Counted from the first letter of the stretch, positions 33,789 to 43,236 are shown. The stretch: 64,000 bases of DNA from Botrimarina colliarenosi (GCF_007859955.1 NZ_SJPR01000001.1:758388-822387), one strand, 5' to 3'. A program made the numbers and translations. The notes: generated by a model not told the origin, from the letters alone.

Positions 33789-34724
33789 ATGACGGATCGC
33801 CCAGCGCTCGACGCCACCCCGCTCCACGCCAAGCACTACGCCGACGGCGCCGCGTTCGTCTCGGCGCCCATCGTCGAAAACGTACGGCTGGCGCGCGACA
33901 CCTACCGCCTCCGGTTCGAGGCGCCGGCGATCGCCGCGACGATCACGCCGGGGCAGTTCGTCATGGTCCGCCTCGCCGGCATCGACGACCCACTGCTCGG
34001 CCGCGCCTTCGCGTTATACGACGTCAGCGACGACCGCGCCGCCGTCGACGTGGTCTACCTCGCCCACGGCAAGCTGACGACAGCGCTCGCCTCGCGACAG
34101 CCGGGCGACCGTGTCGAGGTCTGGGGCCCCCTGGGCAACGGCTTCGACGGCGATGAACGAGAGATTGACGCCCTCCTCCTGGTGGCGGGCGGCATCGGCT
34201 ACACGCCGTTCCTAGCCTGCGGCGCCGAGGCCCTCGGCCTCAAGGAATACGGACTAGTGGGAGGCGTCTCCGACGCCGATGACGCCTCGCCCCCGCAAAA
34301 GACGACGCGCCCCCGGCTCGCCGCCAAGTCGGTCACGTTCTGCTACGGCGTCCGCACGCTCGACTACCTGGCGGGCGCCGACGCCTTCCGCGCCGCGGGG
34401 ATCGACCTCCGCATCGCCAGCAACGACGGTTCGGTGGGCCATCACGGCCTCGTGACCGACCTGCTCACGCAAGCGCTCGAAGAGAGCTCGGACCGCCGCC
34501 GCCGCGTCCTCTGCTGCGGCCCCGAGCCGATGATGGAGGCGGTCGCCGAGATCTGTCTCGCCGAACAGGTGCGCTGCGACGTGTCGCTCGAAACGCCGAT
34601 GGCGTGCGGCCTGGGGATCTGCTTCAGCTGCGTCGCCAAAGTAAAGCAACCCGACGGCGAGTGGGATTACAAACGGACCTGCGTCGACGGCCCGATCTTC
34701 GACGCGTCGCAGATCGAGTGGTAA
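33789..34724 (+). CDS. pyrK: Dihydroorotate dehydrogenase electron-transfer subunit (PyrK-like)
   Basis: 311 residues. A flavin/iron-sulfur reductase passing electrons between NAD(H) and a class 1B dihydroorotate dehydrogenase in pyrimidine synthesis. PLLGRAFALYDV is the FAD-binding segment, VAGGIGYTPFLA the NAD-binding glycine loop, and C273, C278, C281 and C298 the [2Fe-2S] ligands in ACGLGICFSC and KRTC. Odd feature: residues 157-165 (VGGVSDADD) are encoded by 28 bases identical to one arm of repeat family A, an in-frame insertion in the middle of the nucleotide-binding half. No pyrD is adjacent. Alternative: another member of the ferredoxin-reductase family. Confidence 0.87.
   Translation: MTDRPALDATPLHAKHYADGAAFVSAPIVENVRLARDTYRLRFEAPAIAATITPGQFVMVRLAGIDDPLLGRAFALYDVSDDRAAVDVVYLAHGKLTTALASRQPGDRVEVWGPLGNGFDGDEREIDALLLVAGGIGYTPFLACGAEALGLKEYGLVGGVSDADDASPPQKTTRPRLAAKSVTFCYGVRTLDYLAGADAFRAAGIDLRIASNDGSVGHHGLVTDLLTQALEESSDRRRRVLCCGPEPMMEAVAEICLAEQVRCDVSLETPMACGLGICFSCVAKVKQPDGEWDYKRTCVDGPIFDASQIEW
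34257..34284. repeat. Family A repeat arm inside pyrK
   Basis: 28 bases identical to 15458-15485, starting GTGGGAGGCGTCTCCGACGC, lying within the reading frame of pyrK (residues 157-165). Only one arm is present, so it cannot form the hairpin. Confidence 0.9.
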
Positions 34725-34741
34725 GCGGCGATCGGAATCAA

Positions 34742-34828
34742 TGTGGGAGGGGTCTCCTGACCCCGATTGCGCGCTGCGTGCCGATTCGGTTTGGAGCGCG
34801 TCATCGGCGTCGGGAGACGCCTCCCACA
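34742..34828. repeat. Palindromic element, family A (diverged)
   Basis: 34-nt arms 34742-34775 and 34795-34828 starting TGTGGGAGG. They pair at most positions but each arm has its own substitutions relative to 15458-15540. It starts 18 nt after the pyrK stop, in the spacer before the convergent acr3 gene. Confidence 0.85.
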
Positions 34829-34876
34829 ATCTTGGCGCGCCTTGCTCTTGTGGCGCCCGCGGCTCGCGCCCACGGC

Positions 34877-35980
34877 TCAGGCGTTTCCTGGCGATTCGAA
34901 CGTTGCGGGCGCGAAGCAATAGCGTTGTAGCCACAGGGCGACGCTCACCAACCCGATCATTACGGGGACCTCAACCAGAGGCCCGATCACGGCGGCGAAC
35001 GCGACGCCGGAGTCGATGCCGAACACGGCGACCGCCACCGCGATCGCGAGTTCGAAGTTGTTGCTGGCGGCCGTGAAGGCGAGCGTCGTGGTCTTCGGGT
35101 AGTCGGCGCCGACTTGGCGGCCCATCAGGAAGCTCACCAGGAACATCACGACGAAGTAGACCACCAGCGGCACGGCGATCAACAGCACGTCGCCCGGGAT
35201 GCGGACGATCTGGTCCCCCTTGAGGCTGAACATCACGAAGATCGTGAAGAGCAACGCCAGCAAGGTCAGCGGGCTGATCCGCGGAATGAAGACGCGATCG
35301 TACCACTCGGCGCCCTTGGCCCCCCGAAGCATAAAACGCGTGGCCATGCCGGCGATGAAAGGGATGCCGAGGTAAATGAAGACGCTCTGGGCGACCGCGG
35401 CCATGCCGATCGGGACGACGCTGCCGACGAGTCCCAGCTTTGGCGGCAGCCAAGTGACGAAAAACCAGGCGTAGAGACTGTAGAACAGCACCTGGAAGAC
35501 GCTGTTGAACGCCACAAGGCCCGCGGCGTACTCCGAGTCGCCCTTCGCCAGCTCGTTCCAGACGATCACCATCGCGATGCACCGCGCCAGACCGATCAGG
35601 ATCAGGCCTGTCATGTACTCGGGGTAGTCGCGGAGGAACAGCACCGCGAGGCCAAACATCAGCACCGGTCCGATCAACCAGTTCTGCGCCAGCGAAAGGC
35701 CGAGCACCTTCCAATTGCGGAACACGCCGCCCAGTTCTTCGTAACGCACCTTCGCCAGCGGCGGGTACATCATCAGGATCAGGCCGACCGCGATCGGGAT
35801 ACTCGTCGCGCCGACCTGGAAGCGGTTGATGAAGGTCTCGATCCCCGGCACGAAATAGCCAGCGGCGACTCCCGCCGCCATAGCTAAGAAGATCCAGAGC
35901 GTCAGGTATCGATCGAGGAAGCCAAGCCGACCCGGCGGGCAGGTCGGCGTGGCGCAGGCGCCTGGCGGGTTACTCGACAT
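34877..35980 (-). CDS. arsB: Arsenite efflux transporter, ACR3/ArsB (BASS) family
   Basis: About 367 residues from [12 protein letters not shown]. The ATG at 35980 overlaps the end of arsC by 11 nt and is preceded by GGAGGGG at proper distance; an ATG 6 nt upstream is an alternative. Ten transmembrane helices are visible. Family markers: [63 protein letters not shown] with the conserved Cys, [17 protein letters not shown], and [27 protein letters not shown]3 exports As(III) from the cytoplasm. It is the third gene of a compact arsR-arsC-acr3 operon. Confidence 0.93.
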   Translation of the reverse strand: MSSNPPGACATPTCPPGRLGFLDRYLTLWIFLAMAAGVAAGYFVPGIETFINRFQVGATSIPIAVGLILMMYPPLAKVRYEELGGVFRNWKVLGLSLAQNWLIGPVLMFGLAVLFLRDYPEYMTGLILIGLARCIAMVIVWNELAKGDSEYAAGLVAFNSVFQVLFYSLYAWFFVTWLPPKLGLVGSVVPIGMAAVAQSVFIYLGIPFIAGMATRFMLRGAKGAEWYDRVFIPRISPLTLLALLFTIFVMFSLKGDQIVRIPGDVLLIAVPLVVYFVVMFLVSFLMGRQVGADYPKTTTLAFTAASNNFELAIAVAVAVFGIDSGVAFAAVIGPLVEVPVMIGLVSVALWLQRYCFAPATFESPGNA

Positions 35981-36410
35981 CGCCATCCCCCTCCAACGCT
36001 TGGGGGAGTGTCGCGACATAGTCACGGATCTCGTCGCGGACACGGCGATAAGAGCTCAGGGCTTCGTCTTCGCTGGCCGCTTCTCGCGCCAGTCGTGGCG
36101 GATCGTCGAACGGGCGATGCACCACTTTGGCGGCGCCACGGAAGGTCGGGCACGACTCGGCCGCGTTGTCGCAGACAGTGACGACATAGTCGAACTCGAC
36201 ATCCGCTAACGCATCGACATGCTTGCTGTGTTGCCGCGTGATGTCGACGCCAGCCTCGGCCATAACGGCCACCGCGTGCGGATTCATCCCGTGCGTGGCG
36301 ACGCCCGCCGAGTAGGCCTCGATCGAGTCGGATTTCAGGTGACGGGCCCAGCCCTCGGCCATCTGGCTGCGGCAGGAGTTCCCCGTGCAGAGAAAAAGCA
36401 CCTTTAGCAT
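35970..36410 (-). CDS. arsC: Arsenate reductase, low-molecular-weight phosphatase type
   Basis: 146 residues. Reduces As(V) to As(III) using the thioredoxin system. The P-loop is LCTGNSCRS with nucleophile Cys8; the relay cysteines Cys80 and Cys87 sit in [12 protein letters not shown], which together mark the thioredoxin-coupled ArsC of Staphylococcus/Bacillus type. The DPP motif supplies the general acid (FDDPPRL). Its ATG overlaps the arsR stop (ATGCTAA), and its own stop overlaps the acr3 start, so the three are translationally coupled. Confidence 0.94.
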   Translation of the reverse strand: MLKVLFLCTGNSCRSQMAEGWARHLKSDSIEAYSAGVATHGMNPHAVAVMAEAGVDITRQHSKHVDALADVEFDYVVTVCDNAAESCPTFRGAAKVVHRPFDDPPRLAREAASEDEALSSYRRVRDEIRDYVATLPQALEGDGDVE

Positions 36411-36775
36411 TTGCAGTTCGCCTGTTTTCGGCAGAGTTCTTCGGCGGACATCTTGAGGACCGCCTTGAGGGCGCGTCGGTCGGCCTTGGCCTGCTTGTCG
36501 CGGTCGAGGCTCGCTAGCGCCAGTTCCAGCGCCCCCAACGCCTCGGTGGGGGCCTCGTCGTCAGCGAGACGGAAATAGGCCCACCGGCCCTCCTTCCGCG
36601 ACTCGACGAGCCGGGCTTGCTGGAGCACCGACATGTGCTTCGAGACCGTCGAGGTCGCCAGTCCGAGCACCTCAACGATCTGGCAAAGGCACAGCTCGCG
36701 TTCCCGCAACAGACCGAGCGCCCGGAGTCGGCTCTCGTCCGACAAGGCTTTCATGGTCGCAAGCAGAGTACGCAT
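36404..36775 (-). CDS. arsR: ArsR-family arsenite-responsive repressor
   Basis: 123 residues from the ATG at 36775 (MRTLLATMKALSDESRLRAL). A TTG at 36808 gives 11 more residues but would sit at the predicted transcription start and inside the operator, so it is less likely. A winged helix-turn-helix: ALGLLRERELCLCQIVEVL, then STVSKHMSVLQQARLVESRKEGRWAYFRL. Cys29 and Cys31 in ELCLCQ match the As(III)-sensing site of ArsR at the DNA-recognition helix, and a further Cys-Lys-Cys ends the protein. It would repress the arsR-arsC-acr3 operon until arsenite binds. Confidence 0.92.
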   Translation of the reverse strand: MRTLLATMKALSDESRLRALGLLRERELCLCQIVEVLGLATSTVSKHMSVLQQARLVESRKEGRWAYFRLADDEAPTEALGALELALASLDRDKQAKADRRALKAVLKMSAEELCRKQANCKC

Positions 36776-36800
36776 CGGTCTCGGTTGGTTGCTACGTCGT

Positions 36801-36844
36801 TTCGCCAATTAACGAAATGTAGAGGCCGTGCGTCGGCCCGTCAA
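36801..36844 (-). promoter_or_regulatory. ars operon promoter and probable ArsR operator
   Basis: On the minus strand, TTGACG (36844-36839) and TACATT (36821-36816) are separated by exactly 17 nt, a sigma-70-type promoter. Immediately downstream lies the dyad TTCGTTAATTGGCGAA (36816-36801), an interrupted TTCG..AATT..CGAA symmetry covering the expected start of transcription, suitable for repressor binding. The promoter lies 65 nt upstream of the arsR ATG. Confidence 0.75.
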
Positions 36845-37322
36845 TAGAGGGCCGACGGCCGTAGGGGAGCAAGTTTCCGACCGAGAAACGACCCCGCGGT
36901 GGCCCAACGCCGAGCGTAGCGATTGTGCCGGCCCTCGTTCTCTCGGTGACTCCGCGGTCGAGCATCCGAAACTGACCGAGGTGAGCTGCACCGACGCGGC
37001 CTAGGGACCTCAGAAGAGTGGTCCACGCTCTCCGTCCGGGTGCAGACTATCCTCAGAGGTCGTCACGACCTCAGCAGATTTGGCCTTGCTTATCAGCGCC
37101 GCGGGTGAGGCAACCGCCATCTCGAACGAAAGTCTAAATTGCCAGCGGTCGGTCCGACCGATGCGGATCGCTGACCATCTGCTCTACCGCTCTAGACACG
37201 CCACTCAAGACTTTTGCTCGGAGTGAGCTGTATGTCATCGAAGCCATTCCTGCTACCGATGACCGTTGCGATTGCAATCAGGTGCCTTGAGGCCTTCTGA
37301 CAAAGAACTCGACACCCAGCCG
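36845..37322. other. Gene-free region between the ars and bla units
   Basis: About 480 nt without convincing coding frames. One short hairpin, GAGGTCG/CGACCTC with a 3-nt loop, is near 37054-37070 but has no T-tract. GC content appears lower than in neighbouring genes. Nothing else recognised. Confidence 0.5.
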
Positions 37323-37382
37323 TTGACGCGCAGCCGCCTTGCTGTTACAAAACGTAGCGTTACGCAATGAAACACTAGGAGG
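37323..37382 (+). promoter_or_regulatory. blaI promoter, dyad operator and ribosome binding site
   Basis: TTGACG (37323-37328) and TACAAA (37346-37351) are separated by 17 nt. The dyad CGTAGCGTTACG (37353-37364, CGTA-N4-TACG) covers the predicted start point; BlaI/MecI repressors bind TACA/TGTA-type dyads, so autoregulation by BlaI is likely (inference). AGGAGG at 37377-37382 is the ribosome binding site. Confidence 0.7.
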
Positions 37383-37389
37383 AATGGCT

Positions 37390-37809
37390 GTGCCAGCCAA
37401 ACCGAACACTCCGCTCAGCGACCTTGAAAACAAGGTGATGGAAGTCGTCTGGGGCGCTGGTCAGGTCACCGCCGACGCCGTCCGTGTCGCATTGGAGGCG
37501 TGGCGGCCCCTCAAGGACTCAACAATCCGAACCGTCCTGCGGCGGCTCGCCGAAAAGGGGTACGTGCGCCACGTCACCGAGGGGCGTACGTACGTCTATT
37601 CGCCTACGCAGCCCGCGCCGACCGTGGCCGCCGACGCCGTTCGGGGCATCATCGACAAACTCTGCAACGGCTCGATCGAGGCCTTGCTTGTCGGCATGGT
37701 CGATCAGGAAGTGGTCTCGCCCGAGAAGTTGGAACAGCTCGCTAAGCGAATTGCGGCCAAAAGAAAGTCTTCGAATCAACGCCGAACACGTCGCAACCAA
37801 GGGGACTGA
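37390..37809 (+). CDS. blaI: BlaI/MecI/CopY-family transcriptional repressor
   Basis: 139 residues from the GTG at 37390, which lies 7 nt after a consensus AGGAGG; the ATG at 37384 adds two residues but is only 1 nt from the site. The winged helix is read in LSDLENKVMEVVWGAGQVTADAVRVAL and STIRTVLRRLAEKGYVRHVTEGRTYVYSP, typical of the Penicillinase_R family. The following helical part (GIIDKLCNGSIEALLVGMVD) is the dimerisation and cleavage-prone region. The tail is basic. It ends 3 nt before the membrane metallopeptidase gene, which should cleave or inactivate it on signal. Confidence 0.92.
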   Translation: MPAKPNTPLSDLENKVMEVVWGAGQVTADAVRVALEAWRPLKDSTIRTVLRRLAEKGYVRHVTEGRTYVYSPTQPAPTVAADAVRGIIDKLCNGSIEALLVGMVDQEVVSPEKLEQLAKRIAAKRKSSNQRRTRRNQGD

Positions 37810-37812
37810 GCC

Positions 37813-40800
37813 ATGCTCGCGATCTCGCCCGACTTGCTGCTGTGGGACCTGACCGGCCTCTATTTGAAGGCCCTGCTGATAGGGACGATTGCCTGGACCG
37901 CGGTGCGGGCCGTGCGGCTGCGCGATAGCGGCGTTTTGCACCGCGTCTGGTCGATCGTCGCGGGCGGAATGCTCGCACTACCCGTGCTGGCCGCCTGCTC
38001 GCCCCCCATCCCGGCGCTGCCACCTCTCTTGCCGACTCTCGTCAGCGAAGAGAGTGCACCGCGACCGGTAGCGATCCCACCGTTTCAGCCCACCATCGCC
38101 GATCGGACCGCAGCGACTGGACTCGCCCCGTTGCTGTCGGTTGAGGTGCCTCCGTCCGTGGCCCGTGGGCGAGAACCTGCACTGGGAACATTGGCGCCGG
38201 CGCCCCTGTCGATTGCAAACCCACCGCGGCAAATCGCGGACGTCGCGCCGGACTTCGCGACGGGCGGCACGACACGCTGGAACTGGCGGTCGATGGCGCT
38301 CGCGGCGTATGTCGTTGTCGCCGCTCTGCTACTGGCCCGGCTGACCTACGGATTCCACCTTGCCCGCGGGCTCGTGGGTCGATCACGAGCCGTTGACCCC
38401 TCGCTCCTTCGACCGTTCGAAACGAATGGCGTTCGCGTCGTCGAGTCGAGCGAAGTCCGTGTGCCGTTGACGGCCGGCCTCTGGCGGCCCGCGATTGTGC
38501 TCCCCGCCGACTGGCGGAGTTGGTCCAACGAGCTGATCAAGATGGCCCTGCTGCACGAGGAAGAGCACGTCCGTCGGCGCGATGGGTGGACAAGGTTAGT
38601 GAGCGAGCTCAACGCTGCTCTCTACTGGGCACATCCCGTCGCTTGGTGGTTGCGTCGGCGGCTGAGTGAACTCGCCGAACAAGCGTGCGACGACGCCGTC
38701 CTCCGCACGACGGGCGACCGCGAGAGTTACGCCGAAGCCCTGGTTGCGATGGCGCGGCGGGTTGCGGCGCCGGGGCTGCGTGTCGTGCCGCTGGTGACGC
38801 CGATGGCCCAGCGGCCGATGCTCGAAAAGCGAATCGACGCCATCATCGACGCCAACCGCGCGCTCACCAAGCGGCTGCCTGCTCTGGTCGGCGTGGCGCT
38901 ATTGGGGGCGGCGGCGCCGATCATTGCGATGGCGGCCGCCCTCGCGCCCGCGTTCCCCGCAGCGGCCGAGCCCAAGTCGTCCGACAGTGTCGCCGCACCC
39001 AACGCCGTTGCTGCTGACGCCGCCCGTGCCGAGCCAGTTGCGGAAGCAGTGGACGCCAAAGGCCCGCTCGCCGGGCGCGTCGTACTCGCCGAGAGTGGCG
39101 AACCTGTCGCCGATGCCCAGGTCCGGCTCCTCGTTTGGCCGCCGGACGCAACCAGCTACTCCGCTACGGTCACCCGCTCGGGTCCCGATGGCGCGTTCCG
39201 CTTCGACGACTTCGGCGTCGGCAAGCTGAAGCTGGCCGCCTTCCGGGGCGACCTGGCATCGCGCGCCAAGCTCTTCGGTGGCTACCAAGCCCGCCCGGGC
39301 GAGGGGGCAATCCGATTGGAAATGCGCGAGGCGCCGGCGCTGCGGGTCCGCGTCGAATCGAAGTCGACCGGCGAGCCAATCGCCGGCGCTACGGTGCGGC
39401 TCACTTGGACTGATCTCGAGAGAGATCATCCAACCGACGAAGACGGCGCCGTCACGATCCGTGGCCTGACGCCCGAGGTCTGGACCATCGAGGTCCACGC
39501 CGCGGGTTACGCAGAGGACGAGCAAGCGATCTCGCTGCCGCCTGCCGGCGTGACGACGGTCACCAGCAAACTCTCCCCCGGCGCCGAAGTGCGGGGCGTC
39601 ATCCGTGACGAGCAGTCGGCGCCGCTCGCCGGCGTTGGAGTGAGCGTCTTTCCAGCCGACATGCAGGGCGGGCAGATTGAATACATGAAGACCGACGCCC
39701 AGGGCCGGTACCACTTTCGGTACCTACCGATCGCCGCGCTCCAATTCAATCTATCGAAAGACGGCTACGTAGACTTACGTCCGCAGGTAACGACACTCGC
39801 CGACCAGAACGAGCCCCAAGAGCTCGACTTCACACTTCCCAAACGCCCCGATGGCGGTTCGGTGGCGGGCATCGTGACCGACGAAGCGGGCGCCCCGATC
39901 GCCGGCGCACGCGTGGCCAATCGCGGCAACTCTTCCAGCGACCTCCGCGAGGCCTTCACGGACGACCAAGGCCGATTCCGAATCGACAACGTGTTCGACA
40001 GCGTCCGCGGGCACATGCTCTCCATCCGAGCGGAAGGCTTCGCGCCGCTCGCAAAAGAGTTCCGGCCCGGCGATGCCTCCACGCCCACGAAGGTGTCGGT
40101 CAAGCTCCGATCCGGCCACCGGGTCATTGGTCGAGTGGTTGACGAAGAAGGCAAGCCGATGGACGGGGTCCGCGTCTACTACGGATACGGCTACGAATCG
40201 TTCCACGAAGACCTCGGCGGCCACGTCATGACCGGCGCCGACGGCCGCTTCGAGTTCAACTCGCTCCCCGCCGATGTCCAATTCACGATCGACAAGAACG
40301 GCTACTCAAAGATCCAAGGCTGGGAGCTTCCCCTGGACGGCGATAGCATCGTCGACGTTGAGTTGCTCTCAGGGGGCGTGATCCGCGGCCGGGTGGTGAA
40401 CGCGCAGACGGGCGAGCCGATCTCCCCCACCACGGTGCATCTCACCATCTCGCCCGACCGCACCAGCAGTGATCCTTCGGCGAGCCTCTCCGGCCCGGCG
40501 GCGACCGGCCCCGGCGAGCGCTTCGCGGCGCCCGGCGGCGACTTCCGACTGGCCGGACTCGTCCGCGGCATGCCTCTGCAGGTGACGGTCGAAGCGGATG
40601 GCTACCGCCGCGCGGTAAAGCGGCGTGTGGTCGTCACGAAGGAGGCCGACGCGTCGGAAGTCGTCTTCCGGCTCCAGCCGATCCAAGCGGATGAGCTCCA
40701 AACGATCGCTGGGCGTGTGGTGGACAAGAACGATCGCCCCGTCCCCCGCATCGCCCTGAGATTGATCGTCGCCGACCGCCGTCCCTTCCCACGCGACGAG

Positions 40801-42816
40801 TTCCCCTTCAACTGGGAGATGATTCAATACGCGGGCGGCGCCGGCGGCGCGGCGAAGAACGCGTCCGTCCGCCAATTCCTCACGGCGGTGACCGATGCGG
40901 AGGGTCGCTTCGCCTTCGAGCGCGTCCAACCCGGCGAAGATATCGAGATCGCTTATTGGGGCGAAGGCGTCGCCCGCGATCGGTTCGCCGGCATCGAAAA
41001 GCTCTCGGCCACTGAGCGGGCCGATATCGTGATCCCCACCATCGCCGGGGGAATCGTGCGAGGCACAATCGACGCGCAGGAGTATCCCGACGTAAATGAC
41101 GTCATTCTGAGCGGATCAAGGAACTTCGTAAGCGGCGCCTTCGAGCCGGGCGACAACACGTTTGAGATCCGCAACGTGCCCGCCGGGAGCTACGAGCTCC
41201 AAATTTATGGACCGCGGGAGCCCGACGCCGCAAATCCCGAGTACAACGAGAGCGAAGTCATCAAGCGCGTCCGCGTCCACGTGGCTTCGGGGGAGACCGT
41301 CGAGATCACGGTCAACAGCGAGGCGCCGATCGGAGTGAAGCCCGCTCCACCGACGACGAAGAAGACAGAGCCGCCGACGAAGGAGTCCGCGCCCAGCCAA
41401 GGGCCACGCGGCGCCATCGACGCCGACACGATCACCATCGCTGGCACGGTCGCCAACGATTCGGGCGCCGCGGTCGTCGGCGCGCGGATCGTCCTGCCGC
41501 TTCCCGAGTGGCCCAAGGACCGCGACCGCGCGGTCGAGGCCACGAGCGACGCCGCCGGACAGTTCTCGCTTGTCGTCCCGCGACCGTGGGTCGAACCCGG
41601 TGGCTACACGCCCCTCTTCACGGCCTGGTGCTTCCATCCCGAGCAGCAACTCGCGGCCGGTTCGGTCTACGACCAACTGAGCCGCGGTTCGACCGACCCA
41701 ATTCGATTCACGCTGAAGGCAAAGTCCGACACCGCCTTCGTCGTCAAAGGCCCCAGCGGTGACCCGATCGCCGGCGCCGTCGTTGAGCCTTGGTACTTCC
41801 TCATTGGCGCTTACCAGATTGTTCCGGCGTCGCTCCGTAAGGCGATCGGGGCGACGACCGACGCAAACGGGCTCGCTCGCCTCCCCGCGATGGGGCGTGA
41901 GGGATTCTCTGCGGTGCAAGTGACCGCCGAGGGATTCGGCATCCAGCAACTCCGACTGGCGGATTCCGCGTCGGCGCCCGCGACGCGCGAGATCGCCCTG
42001 CGTCCGACCGGACGTCTGGTCGCTCGATTGCTGACCGACGATCTAAGCGTGCTCGAGTCAGCGAAGGCCTTCGCGTACCAAGAGGACTTTGGCGGCAGGT
42101 ACACCTCGGCAGCGGCCGAGCCCGAGTTCGACGCCGATGGCGTCATGGAGATTGCCGAGTTCGCCGAGGGACCGATCGACTTAGGCGTCCACATCGACGA
42201 GTCCCTGACCGTCCGGCCCCGCGTTCCCAAGGACCTGCAGGTCTACGCCGGCGAGACCACGACGGTCGATATCCCGCTCGAAGCTACGGTCCGCGTCCGC
42301 GGCCGGCTGCAGACCAAGGAGAACACTCTTCCAATCGCCGGCGCGCTGATCTCGGTGAACTATGGCGCCCGCTTTATGAGTGAGCAGGTCCGCACCGACG
42401 ACGACGGCCGCTTCGTGGTGAATGCATTACCCGGTATCGTCCGGCAGCAACTTATCATGAAGCCGGATGCCTATTCGACTTGGGTCGAAGAGGACGCTGG
42501 CTGGCAGAATCCGGTGGAGGTACCGTCCGATGTAAAGGAAATCGACCTGCCGCCGCTTGAACTGATAGAGACTGTTGAGCGTGCGGGGCAACTCGTCGAC
42601 CGGGCCAATCAACCGATCGAAGGGGCTCGAGTTTCCGCTGTCAGGGACAACCGGGTCTACGCGGGCGCCATGACAGACGCCGAAGGGAGATTCAAACTGT
42701 CGCTTCCGGCGTCACTGGCGGTCGGGGAATACACCGTCCACATCGGACGTGGCGGATCGAGATCGGTAGCGGCCGTCCAGAGCACGACTCCTTTAGTGCT
42801 CCAGGCTCGGGAATAA
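37813..42816 (+). CDS. BlaR1-like M56 membrane metallopeptidase with about ten carboxypeptidase-regulatory-like domains
   Basis: 1667 residues. Four hydrophobic segments (about 18-33, 46-62, 160-180, 355-380) and a zinc-protease domain with HEEEH at 248-252 and ELAEQACDD at about 286-294 form the M56/BlaR1 unit, which cleaves the paired repressor. From about residue 410 the extracytoplasmic part consists of repeated CarboxypepD_reg-like beta-sandwiches, recognisable by 'G.V.d..G.Pi.gA.V': AGRVVLAESGEPVADAQV, RGVIRDEQSAPLAGVGV, AGIVTDEAGAPIAGARV, IGRVVDEEGKPMDGVRV, AGRVVDKNDRPVPRIAL, AGTVANDSGAAVVGARI, RGRLQTKENTLPIAGAL, GQLVDRANQPIEGARV, and others. BlaR1 instead has a penicillin-binding domain. 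The ligand sensed is unknown, and beta-lactam is not indicated. Confidence 0.9.
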   Translation: MLAISPDLLLWDLTGLYLKALLIGTIAWTAVRAVRLRDSGVLHRVWSIVAGGMLALPVLAACSPPIPALPPLLPTLVSEESAPRPVAIPPFQPTIADRTAATGLAPLLSVEVPPSVARGREPALGTLAPAPLSIANPPRQIADVAPDFATGGTTRWNWRSMALAAYVVVAALLLARLTYGFHLARGLVGRSRAVDPSLLRPFETNGVRVVESSEVRVPLTAGLWRPAIVLPADWRSWSNELIKMALLHEEEHVRRRDGWTRLVSELNAALYWAHPVAWWLRRRLSELAEQACDDAVLRTTGDRESYAEALVAMARRVAAPGLRVVPLVTPMAQRPMLEKRIDAIIDANRALTKRLPALVGVALLGAAAPIIAMAAALAPAFPAAAEPKSSDSVAAPNAVAADAARAEPVAEAVDAKGPLAGRVVLAESGEPVADAQVRLLVWPPDATSYSATVTRSGPDGAFRFDDFGVGKLKLAAFRGDLASRAKLFGGYQARPGEGAIRLEMREAPALRVRVESKSTGEPIAGATVRLTWTDLERDHPTDEDGAVTIRGLTPEVWTIEVHAAGYAEDEQAISLPPAGVTTVTSKLSPGAEVRGVIRDEQSAPLAGVGVSVFPADMQGGQIEYMKTDAQGRYHFRYLPIAALQFNLSKDGYVDLRPQVTTLADQNEPQELDFTLPKRPDGGSVAGIVTDEAGAPIAGARVANRGNSSSDLREAFTDDQGRFRIDNVFDSVRGHMLSIRAEGFAPLAKEFRPGDASTPTKVSVKLRSGHRVIGRVVDEEGKPMDGVRVYYGYGYESFHEDLGGHVMTGADGRFEFNSLPADVQFTIDKNGYSKIQGWELPLDGDSIVDVELLSGGVIRGRVVNAQTGEPISPTTVHLTISPDRTSSDPSASLSGPAATGPGERFAAPGGDFRLAGLVRGMPLQVTVEADGYRRAVKRRVVVTKEADASEVVFRLQPIQADELQTIAGRVVDKNDRPVPRIALRLIVADRRPFPRDEFPFNWEMIQYAGGAGGAAKNASVRQFLTAVTDAEGRFAFERVQPGEDIEIAYWGEGVARDRFAGIEKLSATERADIVIPTIAGGIVRGTIDAQEYPDVNDVILSGSRNFVSGAFEPGDNTFEIRNVPAGSYELQIYGPREPDAANPEYNESEVIKRVRVHVASGETVEITVNSEAPIGVKPAPPTTKKTEPPTKESAPSQGPRGAIDADTITIAGTVANDSGAAVVGARIVLPLPEWPKDRDRAVEATSDAAGQFSLVVPRPWVEPGGYTPLFTAWCFHPEQQLAAGSVYDQLSRGSTDPIRFTLKAKSDTAFVVKGPSGDPIAGAVVEPWYFLIGAYQIVPASLRKAIGATTDANGLARLPAMGREGFSAVQVTAEGFGIQQLRLADSASAPATREIALRPTGRLVARLLTDDLSVLESAKAFAYQEDFGGRYTSAAAEPEFDADGVMEIAEFAEGPIDLGVHIDESLTVRPRVPKDLQVYAGETTTVDIPLEATVRVRGRLQTKENTLPIAGALISVNYGARFMSEQVRTDDDGRFVVNALPGIVRQQLIMKPDAYSTWVEEDAGWQNPVEVPSDVKEIDLPPLELIETVERAGQLVDRANQPIEGARVSAVRDNRVYAGAMTDAEGRFKLSLPASLAVGEYTVHIGRGGSRSVAAVQSTTPLVLQARE

Positions 42817-43236
42817 AGGGTTCAGTTCGTGGAGTTGCAGCGACCTTCACAAGACGTCCAGCAGCCGTCCGGACTCGTCATAAGACGTAACGGCCATGTT
42901 CTTGAAACGGCGCAGGGCATGGACTGAGGTTAGATGGACCGACGCTAATTCGGTCACGTTCAAATCGTAGTCGGATGGACCACCACCGGCGGCTTGGCCC
43001 GGCCGCGAAGTCGCAGCGGTCTCCTGGCAGCACGGACACCTCTGCAGTTTCGGAAGACGGCACGAGGGGTCAGTCGTCCGCTTCGAATCTGGGGTCGGTG
43101 GACATCACCTCGGCGGGTTATGCCGGTGCATGGAAGGTCTGTCAAAATATCAGAGTTCTCGGTGTCGCTTCTCGACGCAATTGCAGATTCACTTGTGAGC
43201 TTCCCCAGCGCCACGCGTCTTTCGCGTGCCGCCCGC
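42817..43236. other. Intergenic region downstream of the bla unit
   Basis: About 420 nt in which frames have chance composition and no promoter or hairpin stands out. The short frames from 42975 and 42994 on the plus strand show no family-like motif. Confidence 0.45.

Noticed and set aside
36776..36808. N-terminal extension of ArsR from a TTG codon
   Set aside because: The TTG lies within the operator and at the predicted start of transcription; the ATG at 36775 fits the family start.
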